A stretch of 64,000 bases of DNA from Pseudomonadota bacterium (GCA_963205115.1 CAUJHV010000064.1:124001-188000), one strand, 5' to 3'; positions 45,795-54,491 are shown, numbered from the stretch's first letter. A program made the numbers and translations. Notes: generated by a model from the sequence alone, not told the origin.

Positions 45795-47006
45795 ATGCGA
45801 GCCCGCGTCCTCTCCGGCATGCGCCCCACCGGCGCCCTGCACCTCGGTCACTACCACGGGGCCCTCAAGAACTGGGTGCGCCTGCAGGCCGAGTACGACA
45901 GCTTCTTCTTCGTGGCCGACTGGCACGCGCTGACGACGCACTACGAAGAGCGCGACGTCATGGAGCGCTTCGTCTACGACATGGTGATCGACTGGATCGC
46001 CGCGGGCCTGGATCCGCAGCAGTCCACCATCTTCATCCAGAGCCGCCTGCCCGAGCACGCCGAGCTGTTCACGCTGCTGGCCATGGGCACGCCGCTGGGC
46101 TGGCTCGAGCGCGTGCCGACCTACAAGGACCAGATGGAGAAGCTCAAGGATCGCGATCTGGCGACCTACGGCTTCCTGGGCTACCCGCTGCTGCAGGCCG
46201 CGGACATCCTGATCTACCGCGCCGCCTTCGTGCCGGTGGGCGAGGACCAGGCCTCGCACGTGGAGCTCACGCGCGAGGTGGCGCGCCGCTTCAACCACCT
46301 CTACGGCCGGCCGGTGGACTTTGCCGCGCGCGTGGCGGCCTCGATCGCCAAGCTGCCCAAGGACGACGCCCGCTACCTCGAGAAGCAGCGCAAGGCCTTC
46401 GGCGAAACCGGTGCGGCAGAAGCCCTGGCCAAAGGCGAAAACCTGATCGCCAAGGCGGCGCGCGAAGTCGCCGGCTGGACGGCCGACGACACCGAATGGC
46501 TGCTGGGCCACCTGCGCGGCAGCGGCCGCAGCATCCTGGTGGAGCCGCAGGCGCTGCACACCGAGGTCACCAAGCTGCCGGGCCTGGACGGCACGAAGAT
46601 GAGCAAGAGCTACGGCAACGCCATCGCCATGCGCGAGGAGCCGGCGCAGGTCGAGGCCAAGCTGCGCAAGATGCCCACCGATCCGCAGCGCGTGCGCCGC
46701 ACCGACCCGGGCAACCCGGAGCGGTGCCCCGTCTGGCAGTTCCACAAGGTCTACAGCGACGACAGCACACGCGACTGGGTCGTCAAGGGCTGCACCACCG
46801 CCGGCATCGGCTGCCTGGAATGCAAGCAGCCGGTGATCGACGCCATCCTGCGACAGCAGGCGCCGTGGCGCGAGCGCGCCGAGCCCTATCTGACCGACCC
46901 GAAGAAGGTCAAGGCGATCGTCGACGAAGGCACGGACCGCGCCCGCAGCGTCGCGCAGAACACGATGCAGGACGTGCGCGCCGCCATGGGCCTGCGCTAC
47001 CGCTGA
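45795..47006 (+). CDS. trpS: Tryptophan--tRNA ligase with apparent Fe-S cysteine set
   Basis: The 403-residue class Ic synthetase has GMRPTGALHLGH (HIGH-like, residues 16-19) and KMSKSYGN (268-272). It is about 70 residues longer than E. coli TrpRS (334). Its C-terminal region carries Cys311, Cys333, Cys340 and Cys343, spaced C-x21-C-x6-C-x2-C. This is nearly the C-x22-C-x6-C-x2-C set that holds a [4Fe-4S] cluster in Thermotoga TrpRS near the anticodon. It charges tRNA-Trp in the cytoplasm. It is divergent from purN. Confidence 0.95.
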   Translation: MRARVLSGMRPTGALHLGHYHGALKNWVRLQAEYDSFFFVADWHALTTHYEERDVMERFVYDMVIDWIAAGLDPQQSTIFIQSRLPEHAELFTLLAMGTPLGWLERVPTYKDQMEKLKDRDLATYGFLGYPLLQAADILIYRAAFVPVGEDQASHVELTREVARRFNHLYGRPVDFAARVAASIAKLPKDDARYLEKQRKAFGETGAAEALAKGENLIAKAAREVAGWTADDTEWLLGHLRGSGRSILVEPQALHTEVTKLPGLDGTKMSKSYGNAIAMREEPAQVEAKLRKMPTDPQRVRRTDPGNPERCPVWQFHKVYSDDSTRDWVVKGCTTAGIGCLECKQPVIDAILRQQAPWRERAEPYLTDPKKVKAIVDEGTDRARSVAQNTMQDVRAAMGLRYR

Positions 47007-47029
47007 ACTTCAGGGTTGAAGAACACGCC

Positions 47030-47548
47030 ATGCACGCGCCTGTCACCGCCGTCGAGTTGCAGCGGGTGACCCGCGCGCCGGTACGGCAGGCCCGCCGCGG
47101 TTTGATCGCGGCGCTGGGTCTGGCCGCCGCGCTCGGGCTGGGCGGCTGCGCGGCCCTCGCACCGGGCGACCCGCCCCGCGTGAATGTGGTCGGGCTCGAG
47201 CGGCTGCCCTCCGAAGGCTTCGAGCTGCGCATGGCCGTCAAGCTGCGCGTGCAGAACCCGGGGCCGCTGCCGCTGTCCTACGACGGCGTCTCGATCGAGC
47301 TCGATGTCAACGGCCGCCCGCTGGCCAGCGGCGTTGCATCCGACAAGGGCGAGGTGCCGCGCTACGGCGAAGCGGTGCTGAGCATTCCGGTGAGCGTCTC
47401 GGCCACCGCGGCGCTGCGCCAGCTGCTGTCGCTGGCGGACGGCAAGACCACGCTGGGCGAAATGCCCTATGCGCTGCGCGGCCGCCTGGGCGGCCTGCTG
47501 GGTGGCACGCGTTTTGTGTCCGAAGGCAGCCTGCGCCTGCCGGATTGA
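47030..47548 (+). CDS. LEA-type-2 (WHy domain) lipoprotein
   Basis: This 172-residue protein has a long lipoprotein signal (AALGLAAALGLGGC, lipidated Cys near residue 40) and a WHy/LEA14 domain: VVGLERLPSEGFELRMAVKLRVQNP, then YDGVSIELDVNG and LSIPVSVSATAALRQLL. LEA-2 proteins help with stress tolerance, but the precise bacterial role is unknown. It starts 23 bases after trpS, so it is probably in the same transcript. Confidence 0.78.
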   Translation: MHAPVTAVELQRVTRAPVRQARRGLIAALGLAAALGLGGCAALAPGDPPRVNVVGLERLPSEGFELRMAVKLRVQNPGPLPLSYDGVSIELDVNGRPLASGVASDKGEVPRYGEAVLSIPVSVSATAALRQLLSLADGKTTLGEMPYALRGRLGGLLGGTRFVSEGSLRLPD

Positions 47549-47565
47549 CGCGCAGGGGCCCGGGC

Positions 47566-48030
47566 GTGGCAGGTATCCACCTCATCGACATCGAATCCGC
47601 CATCAACTGGTGGCGCGAACGCTCGCCGTCACCGGACGGCGTCAGCGCCTGCCGCGAGGTCCGGGATCTGGCCGAGGTCTACGCGCTGCTCGTCTACTAC
47701 CGCGAACACGAGTGTGACGAGGCCAGCATGCCGTCCGGCGCACGCGAGGCCTGGCTGACCTGGTACGCCAGCACACCGGACGCCCCGTGCATCGCCATCT
47801 GCTCCACCAGCCAGGGCGACGCCGAGTGCAAGGGCTGTGGCCGCAGCTTCGACGAGGTCCAGCACTGGACGGCCTATTCACCAGCGGAAAAACGCGCCAT
47901 CTGGCTGCGCATCACGTCCGAGGCGCGCGCCTGGCGCTTCAACCGTTATGCCGAGCGTGCGCGCCTGGCCACCGGCGAGGACCACCCGCCGCCAGACGTC
48001 TTCGCCGCGCCGCCGCCGGGGCCGGCTTGA
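47566..48030 (+). CDS. DUF3717-DUF1289 fusion protein
   Basis: The 154-residue protein has an N-terminal helical region (IHLIDIESAINWWRERSPS, with a VYALLVYYR segment) resembling DUF3717. Then comes a Cys-rich DUF1289 segment: PCIAICSTSQ, CKGCGRSFDEV and the WTAYSPAEK pattern, whose cysteines probably bind an iron-sulfur cluster or zinc. Neither half has a known function. The start is uncertain: the GTG at 47566 is preferred, but a TTG at 47545 overlapping the previous stop is possible. It overlaps the MATE start by four bases. Confidence 0.7.
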   Translation: MAGIHLIDIESAINWWRERSPSPDGVSACREVRDLAEVYALLVYYREHECDEASMPSGAREAWLTWYASTPDAPCIAICSTSQGDAECKGCGRSFDEVQHWTAYSPAEKRAIWLRITSEARAWRFNRYAERARLATGEDHPPPDVFAAPPPGPA

Positions 48031-49442
48031 GCGGGCCGGCGCACACCGGCTCCTGGGGCGACAGCGCCCGGCGCATCGCCCGCATCGCCTGGCCGGTGTT
48101 TGTCGGGCAGGTGTCGGTGCTGGCCTTCAGCACGGTCGACACGCTGCTGGTGGCGCGCTATTCGACGCTCGACCTGGCGGCGCTGGCCGTCGGTGCGGCG
48201 GCCTACATCACCATCTTCATCGGCTTCATGGGCGTGGTGCTGGCCATCGGCCCGATCGTGGGCCAGTTCTACGGCGCCCGGCAGTTCGAGCAGGCTGGCC
48301 GCCACCTGCACCAGACCGTGTGGCTGGCGATGGGCCTGTCGGTGCTGGGCAGCCTTCTGCTGGTCTTCCCGGCGCCGTTCCTGGCGCTGTCGCACGCCAC
48401 GCCCGAGGTGGCCGAACGTGTGCGCGGCTACCTGCTGGCGCTGGCCTTCTCGCTGCCGGCCTCGCTGATGTTTGCGGTGTACCGCGGCTTCAATGTCGCG
48501 GTCTCGCGGCCCAAGGCGGTGATGGCGCTGCAGATGCTGGGACTGGCGGTCAAGGTGCCAGCCTCGACCGCGCTGGTCTGGGGTGTGCCGTGGCTGGGAT
48601 TGCCCGCGATGGGCGTGCTGGGCTGCGGGCTGGCGACCTGCCTGGCGATGTGGGTCCAGGCGCTCGTGGCGTGGCGCGTGCTGCGCACCGACCGCTTCTA
48701 CGAACCCTACGCCATCGTCGGCCGCGGACTGGATGCGCCGGACCGCCACGCCCTGGCCACACACCTGCGGCTGGGCGTGCCGATCGGGCTGTCGGTGCTG
48801 ATCGACGTCACCGGCTTTTCGTTCATGGCGATCTTCATCGCGCGGCTGGGCACCACGGCCGTGGCCGGGCAGCAGATCGCGGCCAACCTGGCGGCGCTGC
48901 TGTTCATGATGCCGCTGGCCATCGGCAATGCCACCGGCACGCTGGTCGCGCAGCGTGTGGGCGCGCGTGATGTCGAGGACGCCAGCCGCCTGGGCTGGCA
49001 CGGCCTGGGCCTGGGCACCGGCATCGCCGCGCTGATGGCCACGGCGGTGTACCTGGCGCGCCAGCCCATCGTCGGGCTGTATACGCAGGACATCGCCGTC
49101 GCAGCGGCGGCCCTGCCGATCATCGGCTGGCTGGTGTTCTTCCACATCGCCGACGCCGCGCAGGCCGTGGCCGGAGCGGCGCTGCGCGCCTACCGCATCG
49201 CCAAGGTGCCGCTGGTCATCAATGCGGTGGCCCTGGGCGGATTGGGCCTGGGTGGCGGCTATGTCCTGGCGTTCGACGTGCTCGGCGTGTCGCCCCCGTC
49301 CTTGCGCGGCGCACCCGGCTTCTGGGCGGCTGCCACGCTCGGGCTGGTGCTGGCGGCCGTGGCCCTTTGCGCGTGGCTGGCGCGTGTGCTGCGGCGCCAG
49401 CGCGCGGCGCCCACGCGCGATCCCGCGCCGGCGCAGGCCTGA
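48027..49442 (+). CDS. MATE-family multidrug/sodium antiporter
   Basis: This 471-residue protein has twelve hydrophobic segments, the N-terminal ARIAWPVFVGQVSVLAFSTVDTL and the second-half repeat RLGVPIGLSVLIDVTGFSFM, the pattern of NorM-type MATE exporters that expel cationic drugs using Na+ or H+. The TTG at 48027 overlaps the stop of the previous gene (TTGA); no better start is available in the frame. It ends the trpS-lipoprotein-DUF-MATE group. Confidence 0.85.
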   Translation: MSGPAHTGSWGDSARRIARIAWPVFVGQVSVLAFSTVDTLLVARYSTLDLAALAVGAAAYITIFIGFMGVVLAIGPIVGQFYGARQFEQAGRHLHQTVWLAMGLSVLGSLLLVFPAPFLALSHATPEVAERVRGYLLALAFSLPASLMFAVYRGFNVAVSRPKAVMALQMLGLAVKVPASTALVWGVPWLGLPAMGVLGCGLATCLAMWVQALVAWRVLRTDRFYEPYAIVGRGLDAPDRHALATHLRLGVPIGLSVLIDVTGFSFMAIFIARLGTTAVAGQQIAANLAALLFMMPLAIGNATGTLVAQRVGARDVEDASRLGWHGLGLGTGIAALMATAVYLARQPIVGLYTQDIAVAAAALPIIGWLVFFHIADAAQAVAGAALRAYRIAKVPLVINAVALGGLGLGGGYVLAFDVLGVSPPSLRGAPGFWAAATLGLVLAAVALCAWLARVLRRQRAAPTRDPAPAQA

Positions 49443-49521
49443 GAGCCTCACACCCACGCCACCACACCTGCGCGCGGGTGCGTCGGAAGACGTCAGTGGC
49501 GCTGAGCCCCGCGGGCGGCCC

Positions 49522-50895
49522 TCAGCCGGCCGCGGCGGCCGGCAGGCTCAGCACAAAGCAGCTGCCGCCGCCATCACGGGCGTCACAGCGCACGCTGCCG
49601 CCATGGCGCTGGGCGATCTGGCGCACCAGCGCCAGGCCCAGGCCGACACCGCCTTCGCGCTCGGCATGGCCGGGCAGACGGAAGAAGGCCTCGAAGATGC
49701 GGTGGCGATAGGCCTCGGGCACGCCCGGCCCACGATCGCACACGCGCAGTTCGACCTGTGTGGCGCCGGGCCGCACCTCGACGTCCAGGTCACCGCCGCC
49801 GTAGCGCCGGCCGTTTTCCAGCAGGTTGCGCACGGCGCGGCGCAGCAGGCGCTCGTCGCCGCGCACCGACACGGCCGTGCCGTGGGTGGCGGCATGTACG
49901 CGCGCGGCTTCCTCGGCTGCCAGCGCCAGCAGGTCCACCGGTTCCTGCGCCAACGCATCGCGCGCCGCATCCAGCCGGCTGGCCAGCAGCACCTCTTCGA
50001 CCAGGGCATCGAGCTCGGCGATATTGGTGTGGATCTCCTCGCGCAGGCGTTCGCGTTGCGCCGGCGCCGGGTCCTCGTCCCACATTGCCACGGCCATCTT
50101 CAGCCGGGCCAGGGGCGAGCGCAGTTCGTGGCTGGCATTGGCCAGCAGGCTCTGGTTGGAACGCAGCAGCGCCTCGACACGCGTGGCGGCCTCGTTGAAG
50201 CTGCGGGCCACGGCGGCCACCTCGTCACCGCCCGAATCGTCCACACGCAGATGCAGCGCGCCGGCACCGAAGGCCTGCACGCCCTGCTTCAGCACTTCGA
50301 GACGGCGCGTCAGCCGCCGCACCACCGGGTACGCACCCGCGGCGACGGCCATGAAGAGCAATACGACCAGCACCGCCAGGCCGGCACCTTCAGGCAGACC
50401 CGGCAGGCTCGGGAACGGCGAGCGCATGTCGCGCGGCCCTTGGGGCCGCCCCATGGGCGGCTCCATCATGCCGTCGGCGCCCGGTGGCGGCCGCCTGCGC
50501 ATGCCCGGTCGACCGAGCCACAAGGTGCGGCCATCGGCCAGCCGCACGGGCAGCGCGCGCCGCGTGCCCGCGGCCCCGGACGCGTCGCCTTCGCGGCGCG
50601 CAAAGCTCTCCGATGCGCCGATGCGCTCACCCTGCGCATCGTCCAGCGCCAGCGGCAGGCGCAGCCGCTGGGCCCACTCCTGAAGGGCCGCGCCCTGGTC
50701 CGCGCGCGCCGCGTCGGCTGGCGGCAGCGAGCGCTGCAGCAGGTCCGCCCAGGCTTCTGCGCGGCTTTGTGCGGCGATCTCGATGCGCTCGCGCTCCGCG
50801 TCCACATGGCGTTGGAACAGCCAGGACGACGCCACCGCAAACAGCGCGAGCGCCGCGATGACCGTCAGCCAGATGCGGATGTAGAGCGCGCGCAC
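49522..50895 (-). CDS. CpxA-like sensor histidine kinase
   Basis: The 457-residue kinase has TM1 near residues 5-25 and TM2 near 160-182, with a periplasmic domain between them that is rich in proline, arginine and methionine (MRRRPPPGADGMMEPPMG). HAMP, HisKA (ANASHELRSPLARLK, His256), N-box LLENGRRYG and the G box GGVGLGLALV follow. The GTG start at 50895 is two bases after the regulator stop, so it is coupled; an earlier in-frame start would overlap it. With the adjacent regulator and Spy-like gene it resembles CpxA, which senses envelope stress. Confidence 0.87.
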   Translation of the reverse strand: MRALYIRIWLTVIAALALFAVASSWLFQRHVDAERERIEIAAQSRAEAWADLLQRSLPPADAARADQGAALQEWAQRLRLPLALDDAQGERIGASESFARREGDASGAAGTRRALPVRLADGRTLWLGRPGMRRRPPPGADGMMEPPMGRPQGPRDMRSPFPSLPGLPEGAGLAVLVVLLFMAVAAGAYPVVRRLTRRLEVLKQGVQAFGAGALHLRVDDSGGDEVAAVARSFNEAATRVEALLRSNQSLLANASHELRSPLARLKMAVAMWDEDPAPAQRERLREEIHTNIAELDALVEEVLLASRLDAARDALAQEPVDLLALAAEEAARVHAATHGTAVSVRGDERLLRRAVRNLLENGRRYGGGDLDVEVRPGATQVELRVCDRGPGVPEAYRHRIFEAFFRLPGHAEREGGVGLGLALVRQIAQRHGGSVRCDARDGGGSCFVLSLPAAAAG

Positions 50896-50896
50896 C

Positions 50897-51607
50897 TCAG
50901 TCGCCGTGGCTGTCCTGCTTGCGCGCGAAGACATAACCCGCACCGCGCACGGTGAGCACGCGCTGCGGGTTTTTCGGGTCGTCTTCGATCACCGCGCGGA
51001 TGCGCGAGATGTGCACGTCGATGCTGCGGTCGAAAGCCTCCAGCGGATGGCCCTTGAGCGCATCCATGATCTGGTCGCGCGACAGCACACGGCCGGCCGC
51101 TCGCGCCAGCACCACCAGCAACTCGAACTGATGGCTCGTGAGGTCGCAGGGCTTGCCGTCCACCAGCGCCTGGCGCGAGCCCAGATCGATCACCAGGCGG
51201 CCGAAATTCAGCACTCCCGCGCTGTCGTCGTCCGGTGCGGCACGGCGCAGCAGCGCTTTGACGCGTGCGAGCAGCTCACGCGGCTCGAAGGGCTTGGGCA
51301 GGTAATCGTCGGCGCCGATCTCCAGCCCGACGATGCGATCGGTGGGCTCGCCGCGTGCGGTCAGCATCAGGAGCGGCAGCCGGCGCGTACGCGGCTGGTT
51401 GCGCAGTTCGCGCGTGAGGTCCAGGCCATCGCCATCCGGCAGCATGAGGTCCAGCAGCAGGCCGTCGTAGGTCTGGCGCGCCAGGGCCGCACGCGCTTCG
51501 GCCAGGCTGGCCGCGGTCTCGACCTCGAAACCGTGGCCGCGCAGGTAATCCCCCACCATCCGTGTCAGGCGGCCATCGTCGTCGACGAGCAAAAGCGTGT
51601 GCGGCAT
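50897..51607 (-). CDS. OmpR-family response regulator (CpxR-like)
   Basis: The 236-residue regulator has a receiver domain (LLLVDDDGRL, phospho-acceptor Asp53 in LLLDLMLPDGDG, KPFEPREL) and a winged-helix DNA-binding domain ending DRSIDVHISRIRAVIEDD and VRGAGYVFA. It follows the Spy-like gene by 26 bases and precedes its kinase by two. The DVHISRIR stretch is close to that of CpxR. A CpxR-like site lies upstream of the Spy-like gene, so it may control its own operon. Confidence 0.9.
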   Translation of the reverse strand: MPHTLLLVDDDGRLTRMVGDYLRGHGFEVETAASLAEARAALARQTYDGLLLDLMLPDGDGLDLTRELRNQPRTRRLPLLMLTARGEPTDRIVGLEIGADDYLPKPFEPRELLARVKALLRRAAPDDDSAGVLNFGRLVIDLGSRQALVDGKPCDLTSHQFELLVVLARAAGRVLSRDQIMDALKGHPLEAFDRSIDVHISRIRAVIEDDPKNPQRVLTVRGAGYVFARKQDSHGD

Positions 51608-51633
51608 CGGTGGGGGCTCTCCGGCGCGGATTG

Positions 51634-52191
51634 TCAGCTCTTCGGGGCGTCCATCGAGCGGCGCTCGTGCATGTGGCGCTCCATCATCTGGCGGCGCTTG
51701 TTCATGCCGTCGGCGAGTTGCTTGCGCTGATCGGGTGTCAGCACACGGCTGACGTCCAGCGCGGCCTGCAGGTGGCGCTTGCTGGCCTGGTCGTGCAGCG
51801 CGAGCTGCTTCTGGCGGATGGCCTCGACGGCCTGGGCATCGACATTCGGCTGCGCGAACGCGGCCATCAGTTCGGTGCGCAGCGTGCGGCCGCCTTCGTG
51901 GATGGCCTGCATGTCCTTGTGCGCCGCGGCCATGATCTGCTGGATCTGCGTGCGCTGTTCGGGCGTGGCCTTGGCCGCGTCGAGCATGCGGGGCGACATG
52001 CCCATCATGCCCATGCCGCCACCTTGCATCATCGCGCCATGGCCGCGGTGACCCATGTGGCCTTCGTGCGTCATGCCGGGGCCGCCCATCGGCTGCGCCC
52101 AGGCTGGCAGCGCGACCGCGGCAGAGCCGGCCACGAGCAGCGTCGCCAGGGCCAGGCGGGACAGCAGCGGGTTGAGCGTGAGGCGATTCAT
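51634..52191 (-). CDS. Spy/CpxP-like periplasmic protein
   Basis: This 185-residue protein has a signal peptide (LALATLLVAGSAAVALPAWAQ) followed by a Met/His/Gly-rich stretch (HEGHMGHRGHGAMMQGGGMG, roughly residues 43-65) suited to metal binding. A helical Spy/CpxP-type domain follows with two LTxxQ-like repeats (ATPEQRTQIQQI, LTPDQRKQL). Spy and CpxP are periplasmic chaperones or feedback inhibitors of envelope stress responses. Its ATG at 52191 has AAGGAG nine bases upstream, and it is the first gene of the CpxR/A-like operon. Confidence 0.8.
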   Translation of the reverse strand: MNRLTLNPLLSRLALATLLVAGSAAVALPAWAQPMGGPGMTHEGHMGHRGHGAMMQGGGMGMMGMSPRMLDAAKATPEQRTQIQQIMAAAHKDMQAIHEGGRTLRTELMAAFAQPNVDAQAVEAIRQKQLALHDQASKRHLQAALDVSRVLTPDQRKQLADGMNKRRQMMERHMHERRSMDAPKS

Positions 52192-52277
52192 AGACAAGCT
52201 CCTTGGCATGCGCCAGTTGGTGAGATTCCGATGCTGCTCAGGATGCCTGTTGCTCGTATCGCGCAGTTTCCGCGCAC

Positions 52278-52292
52278 GTAAAGATGGGTGAA
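52278..52292 (+). promoter_or_regulatory. CpxR-type binding site upstream of the Spy-like operon
   Basis: GTAAA-GATGG-GTGAA matches the CpxR consensus GTAAA-N5-GTAAA with one mismatch. It lies 87 bases upstream of the Spy-like start, where autoregulation of a Cpx-like operon would be expected. On the reverse strand its TTTACG half could serve as a -35 with GATACG (52255-52260). Confidence 0.4.
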
Positions 52293-52338
52293 GCCCGCGG
52301 CCGGCAGCGGTGCGGCGACGTACCCGCGGGCCGGCCGC

Positions 52339-53250
52339 TCAGGGTATGGGCCGTTCGACGCGAACCAGGCGCCGCTGCAGACGGAAGGCGGGTTGCGCGG
52401 ATTCCAAATCCAGGCGCAGCAGCAGCCCCGAGTGCCTGTCGATCACCATGGCGCCATCGAGCCGCGCGCGCCCTTCGCCCAGGGGCGCATCGCCGAACAA
52501 TTCGATGACCGCGGCGTCGAAGCGCCGACCGCCCACGTCCTGCGGGCCGATCGCCATCACCTGCCCCCGCACGCGGGCGCGCAAACCCGGATCGGCCTGG
52601 TCGATCAGCTCGCCGTGCACCAGGACGCCCAAGGTCAGATCGGCGCGCAGCAGCGTCGGCCACACCAGCCCCCGCGGCGCGCGCAAGAGGTTGCCCATGC
52701 GGTCGTTGACCCAGGTCGCCCCGTCGGCATCGGCCGCACCGGCATCACGCCATTCCACGCGCGCCCGGGACATGTCGACGAACCGCATGGACGTGCGCTC
52801 GGCCACGCCCCGTGCGCCATGGCGCTGCTCGTACTCCAGACGGTCGCCGGGCCCGATCGTGGACGCCGCGGGCGCGGCCGCCTCGCGGAAGTCGGGCGGA
52901 CAGGCGCGGGCTTGCAGCACCTGTCGCAGCGTCTCGTGCCGCCCCTTGAGTTCACCCAGCGTCTGCGCTTCGAGGCTGGCCGAGCGCATCGCCAGCAGCG
53001 CGGGCCAGAAGACCGACAAGCCCACGCCCAGCGCGGCGATATTGCCGCCGGTGCGCTCGTCGAAGGCATAGGCCACACGCGAGGCCTGACGCTGCACGGC
53101 ATCCATTTCGCGGTGCATCTGCGTGCAGGACCAGCCGCTGAACTCGCGGGCATCCCCCCCGATCGCCGGGACATCCCCCGAGCGCAGGGCGCATGAGGTC
53201 ATCAAGAGGCCGGCCGACAACAACAGACCGGTGTGCACATGCGTGCTCAT
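52339..53250 (-). CDS. Lipoprotein of unknown function
   Basis: This 303-residue protein begins with a lipoprotein signal (LLLSAGLLMTSC, lipidated Cys20). The body has an N-terminal helical part containing CTQMHREMDAVQRQ, a hydrophobic patch GLSVFWPALLAM (~residues 75-90), and a C-terminal beta-rich part (RVRGQVMAIGPQDVGGRRFDAA). I recognise no family. It is divergent from the first OmpA-like gene and could belong functionally with that envelope cluster, but there is no direct evidence. Confidence 0.7.
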   Translation of the reverse strand: MSTHVHTGLLLSAGLLMTSCALRSGDVPAIGGDAREFSGWSCTQMHREMDAVQRQASRVAYAFDERTGGNIAALGVGLSVFWPALLAMRSASLEAQTLGELKGRHETLRQVLQARACPPDFREAAAPAASTIGPGDRLEYEQRHGARGVAERTSMRFVDMSRARVEWRDAGAADADGATWVNDRMGNLLRAPRGLVWPTLLRADLTLGVLVHGELIDQADPGLRARVRGQVMAIGPQDVGGRRFDAAVIELFGDAPLGEGRARLDGAMVIDRHSGLLLRLDLESAQPAFRLQRRLVRVERPIP

Positions 53251-53359
53251 CGACTACGATTGTGACGCCAACGCCGCACGGTCACGAGAACGGTGCGCGT
53301 CAGGCACAGAGGCACCGCAACGACGGCGCCCGCAGAACATCAACGTTGGGAAGAATTCC

Positions 53360-54334
53360 ATGGCAGGCAAGTCAAGCCTCGAGGCCGCGGCCATGTCCGT
53401 GTGGCCCGCGGCGCCGCAGTCCCGGGGCCCGGTGCTGCGCCGCGCATCGGGCCGACGGCGCGCGCGCCACGGCGCCACCGGCAGGCGCCTGGCGAGCGGG
53501 GTCGCCATCCTGGGTGCGGCCCTCGCGGCGCTCGCTTGGTTCGTGCAGACGCAGAACACCGTGCCCGAACAGGTCATCCGTGGCGATCTGGACCGGCAAG
53601 GCCTGGGCACCGTGTCACTGACCGTCGCCGGCCGGGACATCCATCTCAGCGGTGCCCTGCCGGCCGGCGTGACGCCCGACTTCGCCTTGTCGATCGCGCA
53701 TGGCTCGATCTGCCGCTTCTGGTTGGTGTCGCGCCAATGCGCCGGACAGGTGACCGGCGACTTCCCGCAGGCCGCCGCTGCGCCTGCCCCCAAGGCACCG
53801 GCTGAGCCGGCAGCGGCCACCGCCCCGGCCGCGTTGGCAGCCGTTGCCGCAGGCGCAACACCCGATGCCTCGGGCGCGCCCGCCATCACGACCCGCGCCA
53901 ATGCCGTGGTGGCGGCCGTCACGGCCGCACCCGCCACAACCGCCGCCCCGCCCGCACCTGCAGCTGCCGGCAGCTGTGCCGCCCGCGCCGCACAGGTGGC
54001 CGCGGACGGCGAGCCGCTGCAATTCCAGATCCGCAGCAGCGAACTCGCGCCGGCCGCCACGCCCATGCTCGACCGCCTCGCGCGGGCCCTTTCCAACTGC
54101 CAGGGCGCTGTGCAGATCGAAGGCCACACGGACAGCCGCGGACGCGAAGCCAACAACCGGGCCCTGAGCCTGGCTCGCGCCGGCGCGGTGCGCGCAGCCT
54201 TGCAGGCGCGCGGCGTCGCAACCGACCGCCTGAGCGCCGTGGGCATGGGCTCGTCCCGCGCAAAGTTCGACAACGAGACCGTCGAAGGTCGTCGGGCCAA
54301 TCGCCGGATCGAGTTCGTCGACGCTGGCCCGTAA
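53360..54334 (+). CDS. Inner-membrane-anchored BON-like/OmpA protein 1
   Basis: The 324-residue protein has an Arg-rich N-terminus, one membrane segment (GVAILGAALAALAWFVQ, ~residues 47-63), and a short region resembling a BON domain (VIRGDLDRQGLGTVSLTVAG). An Ala/Pro-rich linker follows, then a C-terminal OmpA-type peptidoglycan-binding domain with IEGHTDSRGREANNRALSLARA and RRANRRIEF. Positive charge before the helix predicts an N-in topology with the OmpA domain in the periplasm. The plan resembles mycobacterial ArfA (OmpATb). It is the first gene of a three-gene set and is paralogous to the next. Confidence 0.8.
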   Translation: MAGKSSLEAAAMSVWPAAPQSRGPVLRRASGRRRARHGATGRRLASGVAILGAALAALAWFVQTQNTVPEQVIRGDLDRQGLGTVSLTVAGRDIHLSGALPAGVTPDFALSIAHGSICRFWLVSRQCAGQVTGDFPQAAAAPAPKAPAEPAAATAPAALAAVAAGATPDASGAPAITTRANAVVAAVTAAPATTAAPPAPAAAGSCAARAAQVAADGEPLQFQIRSSELAPAATPMLDRLARALSNCQGAVQIEGHTDSRGREANNRALSLARAGAVRAALQARGVATDRLSAVGMGSSRAKFDNETVEGRRANRRIEFVDAGP

Positions 54335-54441
54335 CGGGCTGGCGCAGCACTTTTCAGCGCGGGCCGGTGGTTTGACGCTGGCGCAGGAACACCCGCCGTG
54401 ACAGAAATCACGGCGATTTGTGGCTGCTAGGGAACACACCA

Positions 54442-54491
54442 CTGGAATTTGTAACACCTACGCCCTGCAATCGGGGGCGTTGGATTTCCAG
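54442..54491 (+). other. Possible structured leader of the second OmpA-like gene
   Basis: In the 177-base gap an inner hairpin (ACGCCC / GGGCGT, 54460-54465 and 54475-54480) is enclosed by CTGGAA / TTCCAG (54442-54447 and 54486-54491). It ends 21 bases before the GTG start and close to the ribosome site. It could affect translation, but no known element is recognised. Confidence 0.25.

Noticed and set aside
45425-47548. A 707-codon frame running through trpS into the lipoprotein gene
   Set aside because: Only its last 172 codons, from the ATG at 47030, have a signal peptide and a WHy domain. The earlier part is an off-frame reading of purN and trpS.
53264-53294. GTGAC / GTCAC inverted repeat in the gap before the first OmpA-like gene
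   Set aside because: It resembles a CRP half-site, but the 14-base spacing is wrong for CRP/FNR sites and the arms are only five bases, so chance is likely in this GC content.
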